64,000 bases of DNA from Neelides folsomi (Eukaryota; Arthropoda; Collembola; Neelipleona; Neelidae), in NCBI GenBank assembly GCA_034687125.1, contig JAQGBZ010000123.1, forward strand, positions 99,004 to 163,003. The letters run 5' to 3'. The position numbers were made by a program, and so were the translations under genes. The notes beneath the pieces are model-generated. The model searched no databases and had not been told where the DNA came from. It worked only from the letters and a program-made list of their open reading frames with translations. Of the stretch, positions 25,715 through 37,816 are shown one piece after another (position 1 is the first letter of the stretch; each line of letters starts with the position of its first letter).

Positions 25715-27503
25715 TTAAATCAAAGCAAATTGATTCAAATAATGATCAAGATCAAAGGAAGCAGTCTGAGTTTCGTTATCTCTAGTCTCGAGAAAAGATG
25801 TGTCATGGAAGAATGGCTGTAGTGGATATGAAGGTAGGGAAAGTTCAGGGCTGCTTTGAAAATCAATTGAATTTAAAAAGGTTTGGGTCTCATTGTGAAC
25901 AAAATTGGACTCTTCAGACAAATGCCCTTGAATTTGCAAATCAAATTCATCAATTGGTAAGAACAGGTTGGATTCTGTTTGAGTCTCGCAATGCACTTCT
26001 TCGTCGAATGAAAAAAGATCACGGAATTGAAGACTTCGCGGAGTTTGGGTCGAAATCTCAGGAGGAACTTGAAATGAAGCAAAAGGAGTAGAAGATTTTT
26101 CTCCAATCGAAACTCTTTTTTCTGTAGCTTTTAAAGCTTCTGATTGCGTTTCCGCTTCGGCGCTTGGAGGTTTTTTACGGTTTGACCTTTGGCGCTTTAT
26201 GACACTAGCAGTTTGTGTGTCAGTCGATACACGAACTTTGACTCTTCCTGTTTGGGTTTCAGCCGACTTTTTCCGTTTAATTCGAAAATCTGCTCGATCG
26301 GAAGGAACGTGCTCAGTTTGACATTCAAATGATCTTTTCCCATCACTTTTTTTCCCATAACTAGCAGTTTGAGTGCCAAAATCCATTGTCACTTTCTTAC
26401 TTCCAAACATTGATAGATCAACGAGACGAAAATCCAGTTCAGGCTTTTTTGGTAATAAAGGTGTAAAAATTGCGGTACATTTTGGTCCGAGATCCTTTTG
26501 AGTGATTTGAGTCCTTTCAGTTTTTTCCTCCTTTAATTTTTTATCCCTAAAAGTAAAAAATAATTGACTTTGACACAATTTTGATAATTTTATGGTTTTA
26601 GGATTTTATCCAATTCCAATCAAATAAATAAACCTTACCTTTTAATTTTGTACTTTTCAACTTCAATAGGATGAGATTTTCTTCTTGCGTGAGTTTGAAG
26701 AGCTTCGAGAGAATTATAGGATTTGGTACAAGTACAAGTAAAGGTAATTCCGCAAACACGAGTGTGACTATCTAATATGGCTTGAGTCGAGAATCTTTTT
26801 TTACAACTCGAACATTCGAATACTTTCGGAGCATGGACTTTTTGGTAATGCTAAAATGAAAATTATAATATTTTACAATATTTTATAAGAGAGAACAAAC
26901 TTGTAATATTATATATGAACATGTGAATCATAATAGTATTATTTGTCTTATTGTCTCATTCTCATTACGAATGAAAAATATCTTACCTGTTTAAGGTACT
27001 TTAACTTTGAAAAGTCTCTTTCTTTGGCATCACTTGAGTAGATACATTTAAATTCAGGACAATAAAATTTAACTGCTACATCCTTTCCATGAAATGCATC
27101 TTTTAGCATTGACGCTTTACTTGAATCTTTGTCATGTTCACTTTGCTTTTTCGTATGTTGACCAGTCATTCCAAGGTGTTCCCGAATGTGGATATCGAAT
27201 GAGTGAGATTTTGTAAGCTTCTTCTTACAAAATTCGATTGGACATTTTGAATCAGAATCAATGCTCATTAGTATTTCCCTTGGAGGAGTGATCTTGACTA
27301 GCTCCAAATTACTCAACTCTAAAAATATTGTAAACATTTTAAAATTCGCCTTATTACAGTAGTAAATACATACAAGTATTACCAATATGTGCAGATCGTT
27401 ACAATAGTGTGGTGCCGATATCGATTAATTTTAACTTACTCAATTTTTCGAGAATGGCATTACTCGAATCCATTTCAGATCTTTTGTTTTCTCCTTCAGA
27501 CAT
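25715..27503 (-). CDS. ATMIN: ATM interactor / ASCIZ homologue with LC8-binding TQT array, 479 aa
   Basis: Four minus-strand exons (27503-27440, 27318-26987, 26850-26639, 26546-25715) sum to 1440 nt with consistent phases. The N-terminal half has four C2H2-type fingers in the ASCIZ layout: CPIEFC...HIREH, YCPEFKC...HYQKVH, CSSCKKRF...H and CTCTKSYNSLEALQTHARRKSH. The last exon holds an array of dynein-light-chain (DYNLL/LC8) recognition motifs: seven exact TQT (GTQTAS, ETQTGR, DTQTAS, STQTPR, ETQTES, ETQTFL, ETQTAS) plus CQT and TQS variants. In animals ASCIZ switches on the DYNLL gene and is damped by LC8 binding to these motifs, a concentration sensor. It converges on the integrin gene and diverges from AFG1L with a 5S gene between. 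A minus AATAAA sits at 25619-25614. Confidence 0.92.
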
Positions 27504-27883
27504 TATTCTCAAAAATATTTATAAATATGATTCAAATTATATCCATTTTCACTGTGTGAAGTAGAGTCATCGAAGTCAATGAGTCTGTTATGAGCCGTCA
27601 ACATAATTCTTTCCTCAATAGTTAAAACTCGTAAATGAATAAATGTTTCACACTAACCACTCAATTAACATTAACTTAATTTCAGTTGTTCAGTTGCTGT
27701 TGTTTTTGCTGTTGCACAAAACAGAACAAGGAATCATCATCACCATCACGGACACGAACAGGGACAAAATGAAAACTCGAAGATCGAACAACCGGGAATA
27801 TATTCAATCATGGAATGACGATTTAGTATGGAGATACATGAAAAGTAGAGAGGATAAAGCAAAGCTATTTTATATGTTCCAGA

Positions 27884-28003
27884 GCCAACGGCCATACCAC
27901 GTTGAAAGCACCAGTTCTCGTCCGATCACTGAAGTTAAGCAACGTTGGGCCCGGTTAGTACTTGGATGGGTGACCGCCTGGGAACCCCGGGTGCCGTTGG
28001 CTT
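27884..28003 (+). rRNA. 5S ribosomal RNA
   Basis: A 120-bp match to eukaryotic 5S rRNA. It starts GCCAACGGCCATACCACG, carries AGCACCAGTTCTCGTCCGAT, the internal A box GAAGTTAAGCAACGT and the C box GGGTGACCGCCTGGGAA, and ends GCCGTTGGCTT; the ends pair to form helix I. A T-run follows immediately. No base looks out of place, so it appears functional. It is a single copy rather than a tandem array and sits between the divergent ATMIN and AFG1L genes, on the same strand as AFG1L. Confidence 0.95.
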
Positions 28004-28006
28004 CAC

Positions 28007-28018
28007 TTTTTGTTTTTT
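28007..28018 (+). terminator. RNA polymerase III T-run terminator of the 5S gene
   Basis: TTTTTGTTTTTT starts 4 bp after the 5S rRNA 3' end, the usual termination signal for polymerase III. Confidence 0.8.
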
Positions 28019-28308
28019 CGAAAAATTCTTTTTTTAATCTTATTCTACATTAACTATAAAAAAATAATTATAATTGTGTTCATTACACGAGAAGTTTATC
28101 CTTATATTTTTAATTAAACGTGAAATAGATTTGAAAACTAACAAATTTTATATTATGGAACAGCTTGCTATATTGTGAAATTCCATTCAGGGAGTTTTGA
28201 ATAGTCATATAAAGTATTTAAGATAAAGTGAAAAATGTGATGTAATTTGTAAAGTATGTCAAGGCTCAAAAATTTTAGTTAAAGGTTAAACTTTTAATAT
28301 AAGTTAAG

Positions 28309-30162
28309 ATGAAAAGAGTTGACATCTTTTCAAAATATACTGTTATTTTATTAAAGAATAGGATCAAAAGTAGATATTATGCAAATAGTAACATTGTTAG
28401 TAAAACGGCCCTTTCGGAATATCAATCTCGAGTTGAATCTGGACAACTTCAAGAAGATCCACATCAAATTGAAGTAGTAAAAAAGTTGGAAGAAATTCAA
28501 AAAGAACTAGAAGGCTATGTTCCTCCGACCCAGTCACTTGTCGGTTCTTTTATTGGGAAGTTTTTCAAAGAAGAGAAGAGCAAAACTCCTAAAGGCCTCT
28601 ACATCTTCGGTTCTGTCGGAGGTGGGAAGACCATGCTGATGGATCTTTTCCACGACGTTGCACCTGTAGTCAAAAAGCGAAGAGTTCACTTCCATTCTTT
28701 CATGTCAGATATTCACTCAAGAATTCATAAAGTGAAACAAGAAACTGTTGGGAATTATAAAGATGGAACAAAACCTCGTGTTTATGATCCAATTCCTCCT
28801 GTAGCAAAAGACATTTCGGCGGATGCTTGGCTCTTGTGCTTTGACGAATTTCAGGTAATTGGTAAATGTAAAAATAAATAATTCTATAAATATAACCTAA
28901 TAACTTTGTTAGATTTGGCATTTTAATTAATTTATTTTTTTGAATTCTTATTGACTTTATTGGGCATTGTCAAATTTACTTTGTAATTTTGTTTCAGGTT
29001 ACAGACATTGGAGATGCAATGGTTCTTAAGCGACTTTTCACTGAATTGTTCAAGAATGGAGTTGTTGTAATTGCTACGAGCAATAGACCGCCTGATGATC
29101 TTTACAAGAATGGACTTCAACGATCAAATTTTCTTCCTTTTATCAAGATTCTTAAAGATCATGCTCACATCATTTCTTTAGATTCTGGAATTGACTATAG
29201 GCAAAGATGCCTTCCAGGATCAAAAGAAAAAGTTTACTTTTTGTATGAAATTATAAATATTTAAATAGATTACTATTAATAGAATGTTTTTTAATCATCT
29301 TAAATATTTTAATCATAATATGTTTCTTGTGTTTTTAGAAATTCTGAATGCGACACTGATGCCGAACTGGATAAAATATTCAAATATTTAATATCTAAAG
29401 AGAATGACACCGTAAGACCTAAAACGATAATTATTAAAGGAAGAAATGTAACATTTGCAAAAACTTGCGGGCAAGTTGCTGATTGTACTTTTGAAGAACT
29501 TTGTGACAGGGTACAATACAAATCATTCTCATTCTAATTAAGTTTTAAATAAAAGTAAAATATTTTGCTCAAGAAATTAATAGTAAAATTTTATATATAG
29601 CCACTAGGTGCTTCTGACTATCTTCAAATGTCGCAATATTTTCATACAATTTTAATCCGCAATGTTCCTCAATTAAGTTTCAAATCAAAGTCGCAAGCTA
29701 GACGATTTATCACACTAATTGATACTTTATACGATAACAGAGTAAGTGAACAGAATCACAATATACCTTTATTTAGAGTATTATTATATATATATCTTAC
29801 TTCTTTTTTACTTACATTAAACTGAATTTTATACGAATTAAATAAAAAAATAATAACTATGCAGGCCTTCGTAAACCAAGTTAATTAAAATCTATTTACA
29901 TTTTTATTTAAAGGTACGTGTTGTGATCTCTTCTAATTATCCTCATACTCGTCTTTTCGTAGCAGATGGAGATGAAGATGAACACTCATCAGACTCACAC
30001 CGAGTGCTCATGGATGACCTTGGAATTAAACTTGGATCTGAATCTGCCAAGTCTTCTATATTTACCGGTGAAGAGGAACTGTTTGCTTTCGAACGTACTG
30101 TTTCTAGGATTTCTGAAATGCAGACAAAAGAATATTGGGATTCTTGGGATAAGCATAGATGA
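28309..30162 (+). CDS. AFG1L: AFG1-like mitochondrial AAA ATPase, 450 aa
   Basis: Five exons (28309-28854, 28998-29242, 29339-29510, 29601-29741, 29914-30162) sum to 1353 nt. The N-terminus ([23 protein letters not shown]) is basic and amphipathic, as expected for a mitochondrial presequence. The core has [18 protein letters not shown] (Walker A), [25 protein letters not shown] (Walker B) and [21 protein letters not shown] (sensor 1 region with the family's NRPP). The last exons have the family pattern [20 protein letters not shown] and [13 protein letters not shown]1/LACE1 acts in mitochondria in turnover or quality control of inner-membrane and respiratory-complex proteins (family knowledge). 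AATAAA at 30167-30172 starts 5 bp after the stop, so the 3' UTR may be very short. Confidence 0.95.
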
Positions 30163-30943
30163 AGCCAATAAAAGTTCAATTACATAGTCGTTCATGTTAA
30201 TAACAAATTAAGCTTTAATTTTAATTTAATAGCCCAAAGTCAATAATCATTGTACGTGGCGAGTAAACAAAGTTTACCTAGAGTAAATTGTTTAAAATTT
30301 TATGTAATGGCTATTGTAATTTAAAAAATAATGAAGAATAAAAAAACGAGAACTCGAGTTCTTGTCAAAACGAGATACGTACCATTGGTATAAACGAACA
30401 ATAAAAAACAACAATGATAATCAAAAAAATATAAAGTGTTTTATATATTAAAAATTTTCTTAATTCATATAAGAAGTTGTATTTATATTAGTTTTGTACA
30501 CATTTGCATAATATTAAATTATAACATACCATTTATGATATTTAGACTCATTATAAAATAATCCGATAATAATACTACATTTCATATTACAAATAACAAA
30601 TATGTACACAAAATAATATGCAAGTACATAAGTTCTTTCTAATTGCCTTATCAAAAATTCATTTACATTATACAATATCCACATGTGTTCGTACTCGCTA
30701 TAAGAGAATACTCTTCATAATGGTATATGCATAAATCTCTCCCCCACAGCACATCCATGCTCTTCAACAAGATACAAATCTATATAACTAAAACATAATC
30801 AGAATATACGAAAATTAAATGAATTGAAGGCCAAGGCCAGAATCTGTTTCTCTTTTCAATAGTATCGGATTTCTCCCTCTTCGGCATTATTGCTCCTAAA
30901 CTTAACATTGAAATTTTATTTTCTATTTATTTTTGCTCTTGCA

Positions 30944-32162
30944 ATGAATCCGGGTGTAGAATTTGGTAAGTAGAAGCTTAAATTCATAAACCTCAATATC
31001 TCAATATTTAAATAATTGGAAATCTGCGCCATCATAAAATCTTTAACTCTTCGTATTAGATTCTTCGTGGGTCGACATAAATCCTATTGATGAAAATGGA
31101 GTAAAAATGCGAGCTCGACATCTTCTCATGAGCCGTGTGGGATTTCTTGATGAAGAACACAAAATTGCTTGGCTCCTCAAAGCAATATCTTGCATTGACT
31201 TGACCACATTAGCAGGTATTGTATTTTATCTTTAGTTCTCTAAATATTTAATAAAGATTAGCCTAACATATAAGATGAATTATAGGAGATGACACAGAAG
31301 CAAACGTAACAAGACTTTGTCATCAAGCCATTCATCCTCTTCATATAAGCATCTTGGATCGTCTCAATCTTGGATTTTCAGTGTCTTGTGCGGCCGTTTG
31401 TGTTTATCCTGCTCGTGTTAAAGATGCGGCTCTCACATTGAAAAACGCCAATTCGAAACTCTCAATAGCTTCAGGTTGAAAATACAAACTATTATTAAAA
31501 TTCATTTAAATTGCTTTAAATTTTTACATAGATAACTTTTGATATTTTTGCAATTAATTTTATATAAATGGTTAATTTGAATTTTTTATTGTGAGTTAGT
31601 TGCAACAGGATTTCCTGCTGGGCAAACATTTTTAAATGTTCGTCTACAAGAGATTCGTCAAGCGGTTGAAGACGGAGCAACAGAAATCGACGTTGTAATC
31701 AACAGACGACTTGCGATCTTACACGATTGGGAAAATCTCTACTTGGAATTGAATGCAATGAGGGATGCTTGTGGTGAAGCTCATATGAAGACGATCCTTG
31801 CAGTTGGAGAACTTTCTTCCTTTACCGAAGTTTACCAAGCTTCTATGGTAGCAATGATGGCTGGATCTGATTTCATCAAGACGTCTACTGGGAAAGAAGC
31901 AGTGAACGCAACCATTCCAGTGGGAATTGTCATGTGTCGCGCAATAAAAGATTATTTCTCCAGGACCGGAATGAAAATCGGACTCAAGCCAGCCGGGGGA
32001 CTTCGTGTGGCCCAAGATGCAATTTCATGGTTGATTCTCATTAAAGAAGAATTGGGAGACGGATGGCTCAATTCCGAACTCTTTCGAATCGGGGCTTCGG
32101 GGCTCCTCACGGACATTGAGAAGGAAATCTCAAAATACGCTCATAAAATATCTCCAAATTAA
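30944..32162 (+). CDS. DERA: Deoxyribose-phosphate aldolase, 309 aa
   Basis: Four exons (30944-30965, 31060-31215, 31286-31474, 31600-32162) join into 309 residues, close to the usual eukaryotic length. The enzyme cleaves 2-deoxyribose-5-phosphate to glyceraldehyde-3-phosphate and acetaldehyde in deoxynucleoside breakdown. Visible signatures are CIDLTTL at the first barrel strand, CVYPARV, VATGFPAGQ, EIDVVIN (catalytic Asp), FIKTSTGK with the Schiff-base lysine, and GLKPAGGLR with the second active-site lysine. The first coding exon is tiny (seven codons plus one base). The donor after exon 3 (GTTGAA) is weak, but the frame and family sequence continue cleanly across it. AATAAA at 32192-32197 is a likely polyA signal. 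It follows AFG1L on the same strand. Confidence 0.95.
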
Positions 32163-32820
32163 ATTGTTTAAATAATATTTTTGATTTGGCTAATAAACAC
32201 AATACAACATTTAATTTTGCCAATAAACAACATTTATTTCTCATATTCAATAAAACCTTCTAGATTTTGATTATTATAGCATTTGATAGCATAATATGAT
32301 TTATTAGCATAATAAATATTATTATAATATTTTTGAATGATTAAAAGTGAATATACTGCTATAATAAGCATTTATTTAATAATATTTATTATTAATTATT
32401 AATTAATCGAAGTTTGATTAAAATATACAACCTTACATTTCAATTTCATATGGAAAAGATATAAAAATGAATCCAATGAGGATATCCAGGGTATCATGAA
32501 ACTTGATCACCCCGTGCTCCTATCCAATTCCATTAGCCATTCAACACTCCCACAACCATTCCCACTCTTTATCCTGCTTATTGAAAAATCAGGTAAAATG
32601 GATATTTAATTTAATTTAACCTATAATTAAATATATTTTCCAAAAAATTAATGCAAATTCTGAAAGAGCGTATTAATTACTATCATAATAAAATTTAACT
32701 TTACTTATCGTTCAACATTCTTGGCCCCTATAATTGATTTTAGTTTGAAAGTCGGTTATGAAAAGAGAGTCTGGAAGTAGAAGGGAGAAGTTGAACTCGA
32801 TTTACCTTTGAGATCATACT

Positions 32821-33001
32821 TCAAAGGATCATTTCTTTAGTATGAGTGCTCAAACCCTTAGCCATCTTGGCGAAGGAACAAGCCACGATGAGGAGTCGTA
32901 GCAGCGGTCTCTGAGCGCGAGGCGGGCCAAGGTTTTCTGAACTTTGGTCTACGATGACCGTTCCCTCCGATTTCGGTCGGTAGGGAGGGGGCTGCTGCAG
33001 T
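32821..33001 (-). CDS. Candidate terminal exon of an unidentified minus-strand gene
   Basis: An open frame begins right after an acceptor (CCACTCAG) and runs 60 codons to a stop. It is much richer in G+C than the AT-rich DNA around it. The peptide includes QQPPPYRPKSEGTVIVDQ and RPLLRLLIVACSFAKMAKG. I do not recognise it. No partner exon was identified upstream on the minus strand, so this could also be a conserved noncoding or chance frame. Confidence 0.3.
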
Positions 33002-33739
33002 CTGAGTGGTTTGATAAATTCAATCAAAGATAAATAACCTTTACCTAATACCTTTTCCTCTTGTGCCTTATTTAACCCTCATTTAACATATCCTTTATTT
33101 AATTTCATTAAACTATCCTGTCTTGGATAGTGACACTGTATAGTTAATTAAGGTAGAATCAGAACAAGCCGTATCCTTCTAAATGTATCTTACGGAATCG
33201 ACTGAGGCTTTTACACTCAAGTTATCAATAAACTTCAAATACATTTTTTATTTATTAACCTTTCGTATAATACATTTCGTTATATTCTTTGTTTTAATGT
33301 TGCTTAATTCACCAATAAAGACTTTACAAACCTGATGGATGGTTTTCTTTTCGGAATCAATAACTTGTTAATTAATGAATTGTTTATATAAGTTTATATA
33401 CTCATTAAATAGGAAATAACCTATTGAATAACATTTCGTTTATTAATGATTGATTAAAGTCCCTGTTAATTATATATTTATAATAATTAACTAACTGAGC
33501 AAATTAATGGACTTGTACTAGTTTTAATAATAAAATGTCGAAATAGGAATTTGCATTTGATATTCAAATTTCTCTCATCTAAACTTTAGCCAATCACCGC
33601 GCGACTGGGGTTAAGTCATTAAAAATCATTTCTCAGTTATTTTTAAAATCATTAATATTTCTAGGTAATTGTTATTTATAAAACTTTAAGTTAACTAGAA
33701 CATTTAGATTAATTAAATAGTTAAAATGTTATATTAGGA

Positions 33740-34313
33740 GTTATATGGAGCTGTAAATATAATAACGTGCTTAGCATAAGTTAAATTGGTTTCTATCGAA
33801 TTAAAATTTAAAATTTTTTAATTTTTAACCTTTTAGATTTCATTAAAATCTGGAAAATATTTTTACTGTTATTATAATCAATTAAATTGATTTTATTGAA
33901 AATATTAATAGTAATTTATACAAAGTTAAGCAAATTATTGCTAAGATTATAAAACATTTAACTCAAACAGCTATCTAGCATACTTGCATATTCTTAAATA
34001 CACGGCGTAATTGGTAATTGGTAACAAATGAAACGATCTTAAAAGTATTTCTATTTAATTTTCAAATATTAAAATATTGTATTCATATTACAATATAAGG
34101 AAGGAAGAGTATGTACTTACTACTTACTATATTCCAATCTCCATAGTTAAACAATTAAATCCATATTATAAGAAATTTCATTCTAATATTTAAAAATTAA
34201 TTATCGAATTTGATAATAAAGGGTTAAAAGTAACGCTGGAGCTTTAAAATTTTAAATTTCTCAAAAATCAACAAACTTCTAAGCACGTTATTATATTTAC
34301 AGCTCGATATAAC
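33740..34313. repeat. Inverted-repeat-bounded AT-rich element
   Basis: A 35-bp sequence at 33740-33774 (GTTATATGGAGCTGTAAATA...) recurs in reverse complement at 34279-34313 with one mismatch, enclosing about 500 bp of AT-rich DNA. It looks like a MITE, but no convincing target duplication is visible. No coding frame lies inside. Confidence 0.6.
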
Positions 34314-34575
34314 TACAGATTTTGGATTTCTAATTCAGCCTTAAGTTAGGTACACTTTAGTTGAGTTTTGTTTAGTTTGTTTAATTATGTTTGTTCATTT
34401 ATTATTTTATGATCCGCCAGATTAAATTATTTAATTTTCATATTTAAATGATTCAAACAACTTTTTTATAGTTAATAAACAAGTGTCTATTTGATATTTT
34501 AATTTTAATGTGATTAATTAAATAAGATGCAATATTTGTCATCAAAGAGACTTTTATTCGATTTTAGATTTAGAT

Positions 34576-37500
34576 CTACACATAAGTGGCCAAGAGTTCT
34601 TCCAATTCGGCAATTTGTTTCCGAATGGATTGTTCACGAAGTTCCTTCAAGTAAGGCGACTCCTTTGAGTTGATAAATGGAGCTGGAGGAGAAGCTGGAG
34701 CTTTTTCTTGGCCGGATGTGACCTGTAGTTATAATATATAAAATAATGATTAGAAAAAATGAGAAATGCTGTTCGAATGAAGTTTAGTTTCAATCAGCTG
34801 GAATAAATAATGATGAATAAACTAAATATAATAAATAATTATTGTGTATTTCCGTTTACATATTGAGCTGTTGAGATAGATGACGGCTTTCTGAATGGGA
34901 CGGCACTTGGAGCTTTGGTCGTGGCGATCTCTGTGGTTTGGAAGGTGTGGAATTTTGTTGGGACATATGGAAGAGCATAAAGGGTCTCCAAATAAATGGG
35001 ACTATCTGGAGTAACTTGTGTTCCGGTCGGAATTGTGGCCACGAGAGCTTCTGTTTTGATTGGACAAGATACGGAGTTTCCGAATGCTCCTTTGACGTAA
35101 ACTGTGAAACCAGCAGGAGCTGTGACATAAGATGTTAAGCTGCTCACAAGAATTGGTTCATAAAGGGTAAATTCCACAGCGGGAAGGTGAGAGGGATCAA
35201 TTAGGCTTGTGACGCTGGGAGTTTGAGTTTTTCCGGCCTGGCTGGTTGTTGAAGGCAAAAACGGATGTTTTTGCACGAGCGGATAACAATGCCAAGAATT
35301 TTGCGGAATTATGTACAGCGGGACGGTCTTTTGTTCTTTCATCTGTCCGGCCGGCTTCATCACTTCAACTTGAAATACTGGGTAGGTGACCTTTGGCTGA
35401 TAGGTCAGATGTGGATAATGGTAGCGGTAGTAGTATGGATCCGTGTAGGGTAAGTAGGGGCTTGAATAATAATTGTAGTAGTAGCTGCCCTCGGAGCAGA
35501 CGAGGATCAAGCTCGTCATCAGCATCAATTTCTGAAAACAAAAAGGATTTTTTTACTCATTCCTATATTTCCTTCATAACTCCCAAAGGCAATGTCATTT
35601 TCTTGACGTTTAGATCAAAGACGGGCCCGAGACGCAAAATTCCTCTTTTACCTCTGACGACAATTGGGCAAAAAGCAATAAAGTGATTTACTTTTTTGCA
35701 AAAAACAATCATAATAATTTTTAATATACGGCCGACCACTCACATTTGTTTTGGTTTACGAGAATGTAGTTACATTTACTATTTATTTAGTTAGGGTACA
35801 TACCTTGGTAGAAACAAGCAATTAATTTTAATTTTGTACAATTAGTAAGAGGATCCTCTTAAGAAAAGGATTAAAAAGCATGATGATTTAATTGGCCGTA
35901 ATTAATGATTTGGGTTTTTCAAAGAGGCGGAACTTTTTTGCCAAAACTTAGTAAATGGAGTTTTAATTTCGCTTGTTAAGTTCATGACAGAAGGAAGAGA
36001 TGGATTTCCACAAATCGCGAGTTTTGAGTCTCTGGATTTTTTCCATCTCTTAATTATACATTTTCAACTGTCGCTTTTCCCTAAAGGGTATCAACCTACC
36101 AGAGCGGCTCCGCTCCTACTGAAGGCCATGAAATTCCAATAGGAGCAGGGAGCTCTCGTAATTTATCGTGGGTAGTGAAGGAGCAATTACAGGCTCGATG
36201 CTATCTCACCTAATGGAGCCAATTGAGATGAAGCTAATGGCAAATGGGTTTGACCACTGCAACACATTTCCCCCCTCAAGTTGGCCACGTTGAGGAAGCG
36301 TTTGGCTGGGAGAAGAGCCGCCAAGGTTCCCATGAGGGCTAGGTCCTGAGAACTCCAAACTCATTCCAAATACTCGTAATTTACAACTCCATATGCATTT
36401 GAATGTGATCTTAATGAGATCTCTCGTATTTTATAACATCTAATTCCAAATGATTCTCGCTTCATCCGTCTTTTTCTATCATCGCTCACATCAACTCATA
36501 AACACGAAATGCATGCGAGTGTCCTTTAATTACAAGCTACAAATGAGTAGCCTCAAATCTCTCATTAACTCTCAATTCAATCCAATTAGTTTTTACTCCA
36601 GACGGATGATTTAATCAGGCAGATAATATGTTCCAGTTGATGAGGTGTTTTCACTGAGAGGAAAACGTGTCCAGAGATGTATATAATTAATTCTTACTGC
36701 ATCAAAGCTTTTCTTGAGGCTTGGCCTATCATCACTACCTTAAGTACCTGAATGGCTTATCTCCTTTTTCCATTGTATTTTTGAATATTCTTACGCAATT
36801 AGTTTAATATGTGATTCATTCCTCTCGTTATTCTTTAATTCTAATTGCGAAAAGGAATTTAAAATTCAAAGCCAAGGCCAACTTCTTGCTCTCCTTTTCA
36901 ATAATCACCCATTTTAATTATTCATAGCTCCTAAATTCCACGCAAGAGTTATCCCACTTTAAAGCCCGAAGGAGCAATTATTGAAACAATGGAATGTGTA
37001 CTGTACATCCAATAATGTCGCCCACAAAGATTTCTAAGTCATTATAACTACATAAAGCAATCCAATTAATTGATATAATGTCCGCTCCTTATTGGTATTT
37101 AATGCATGTGTAACAAGTGGGCATTATGCATGAGAGCATTAATTTAAGACCATAAAGTATTATATAATTTTTAAATATAAATCAGAGACTTCCTTAACGG
37201 GTTTAAGTTTTTTTGACTTTGTCTTTGAAGATATTTAAAATGGATTACATTTTTTAAAAAATTGGTTTAATCTATATACAGATTTCAGTTTAAGAATTAA
37301 GAAACTATTGTTAATTGATATAATTTCTGTTTAGAGTTTAGCATAGGTACTTTTACTCGGTGAAATATTAATAAGGTTCAATATTTACAAATACAAGTAT
37401 GTTTGAAGAAATTGCAGATACATAACTAGCACCATATATTTTTAATTAATTTTTATAAAATGTTAAATAATATTTAATTTAAACGACTTTAATCAAATCG

Positions 37501-37699
37501 TAAAATTATAATGATGAAAATCACGATGCAAATATTTGTATGAGTATTATGAATTAAAAGAATTGAATCAATTTTTTAAAATAAAAATTGATTAATCTGA
37601 ACAATCATAAATAAACTCTTAATTATTTAAAATTAAGGTCAATTCCGCATGAATGAACTATTTAATTAAGGAAAGTAAATTTACCAGTAAGGTGTCCAT
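34576..37699 (-). CDS. Tyrosine-rich secreted protein, probable cuticle or matrix component, 277 aa
   Basis: Three exons (37699-37685, 35531-34860, 34722-34576) total 834 nt with phase-0 introns. The first coding exon is only five codons (MDTLL); together with exon 2 it makes the signal peptide MDTLLKLMLMTSLILVC. The mature N-terminus is extremely rich in tyrosine (SYYYNYYSSPYLPYTDPYYYRYHYP), followed by a Pro/Thr/Val-rich body with two cysteines (WHCYPL, VSCPI), and the C-terminal exon is a short charged helix (KELREQSIRKQIAELEELLA). I recognise no named family. Tyrosine-rich secreted proteins are common in sclerotised cuticle and egg envelopes, where tyrosines are cross-linked; that is inference. 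Minus-strand AATAAA at 34558-34553 lies 18 bp past the stop. The first intron is 2.15 kb. Confidence 0.75.
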
Positions 37700-37778
37700 T
37701 GTAGAAGTCTCTTCTACCTGAAGGTGAGATTCGCTGGAGTGGCAACCGCAGAGTGAGCCATTAACCCGTCCATAGTCG

Positions 37779-37786
37779 TTTATATA
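37779..37786 (-). promoter_or_regulatory. TATA box of the tyrosine-rich secreted gene
   Basis: TATATAAA on the minus strand lies 80 bp upstream of the ATG, placing the start site near 37750 and giving a 5' UTR of about 50-55 nt. Confidence 0.7.
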
Positions 37787-37816
37787 TCCCCAAAGTCCAA
37801 CCTGGGCATCTTGACC

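Noticed and set aside
27643-28053. A 136-codon frame overlapping the 5S gene
   Set aside because: Its C-terminal half is a translation of the 5S rRNA itself (ITEVKQRWARLVLGWVTAWE is typical), so it is not a protein gene.
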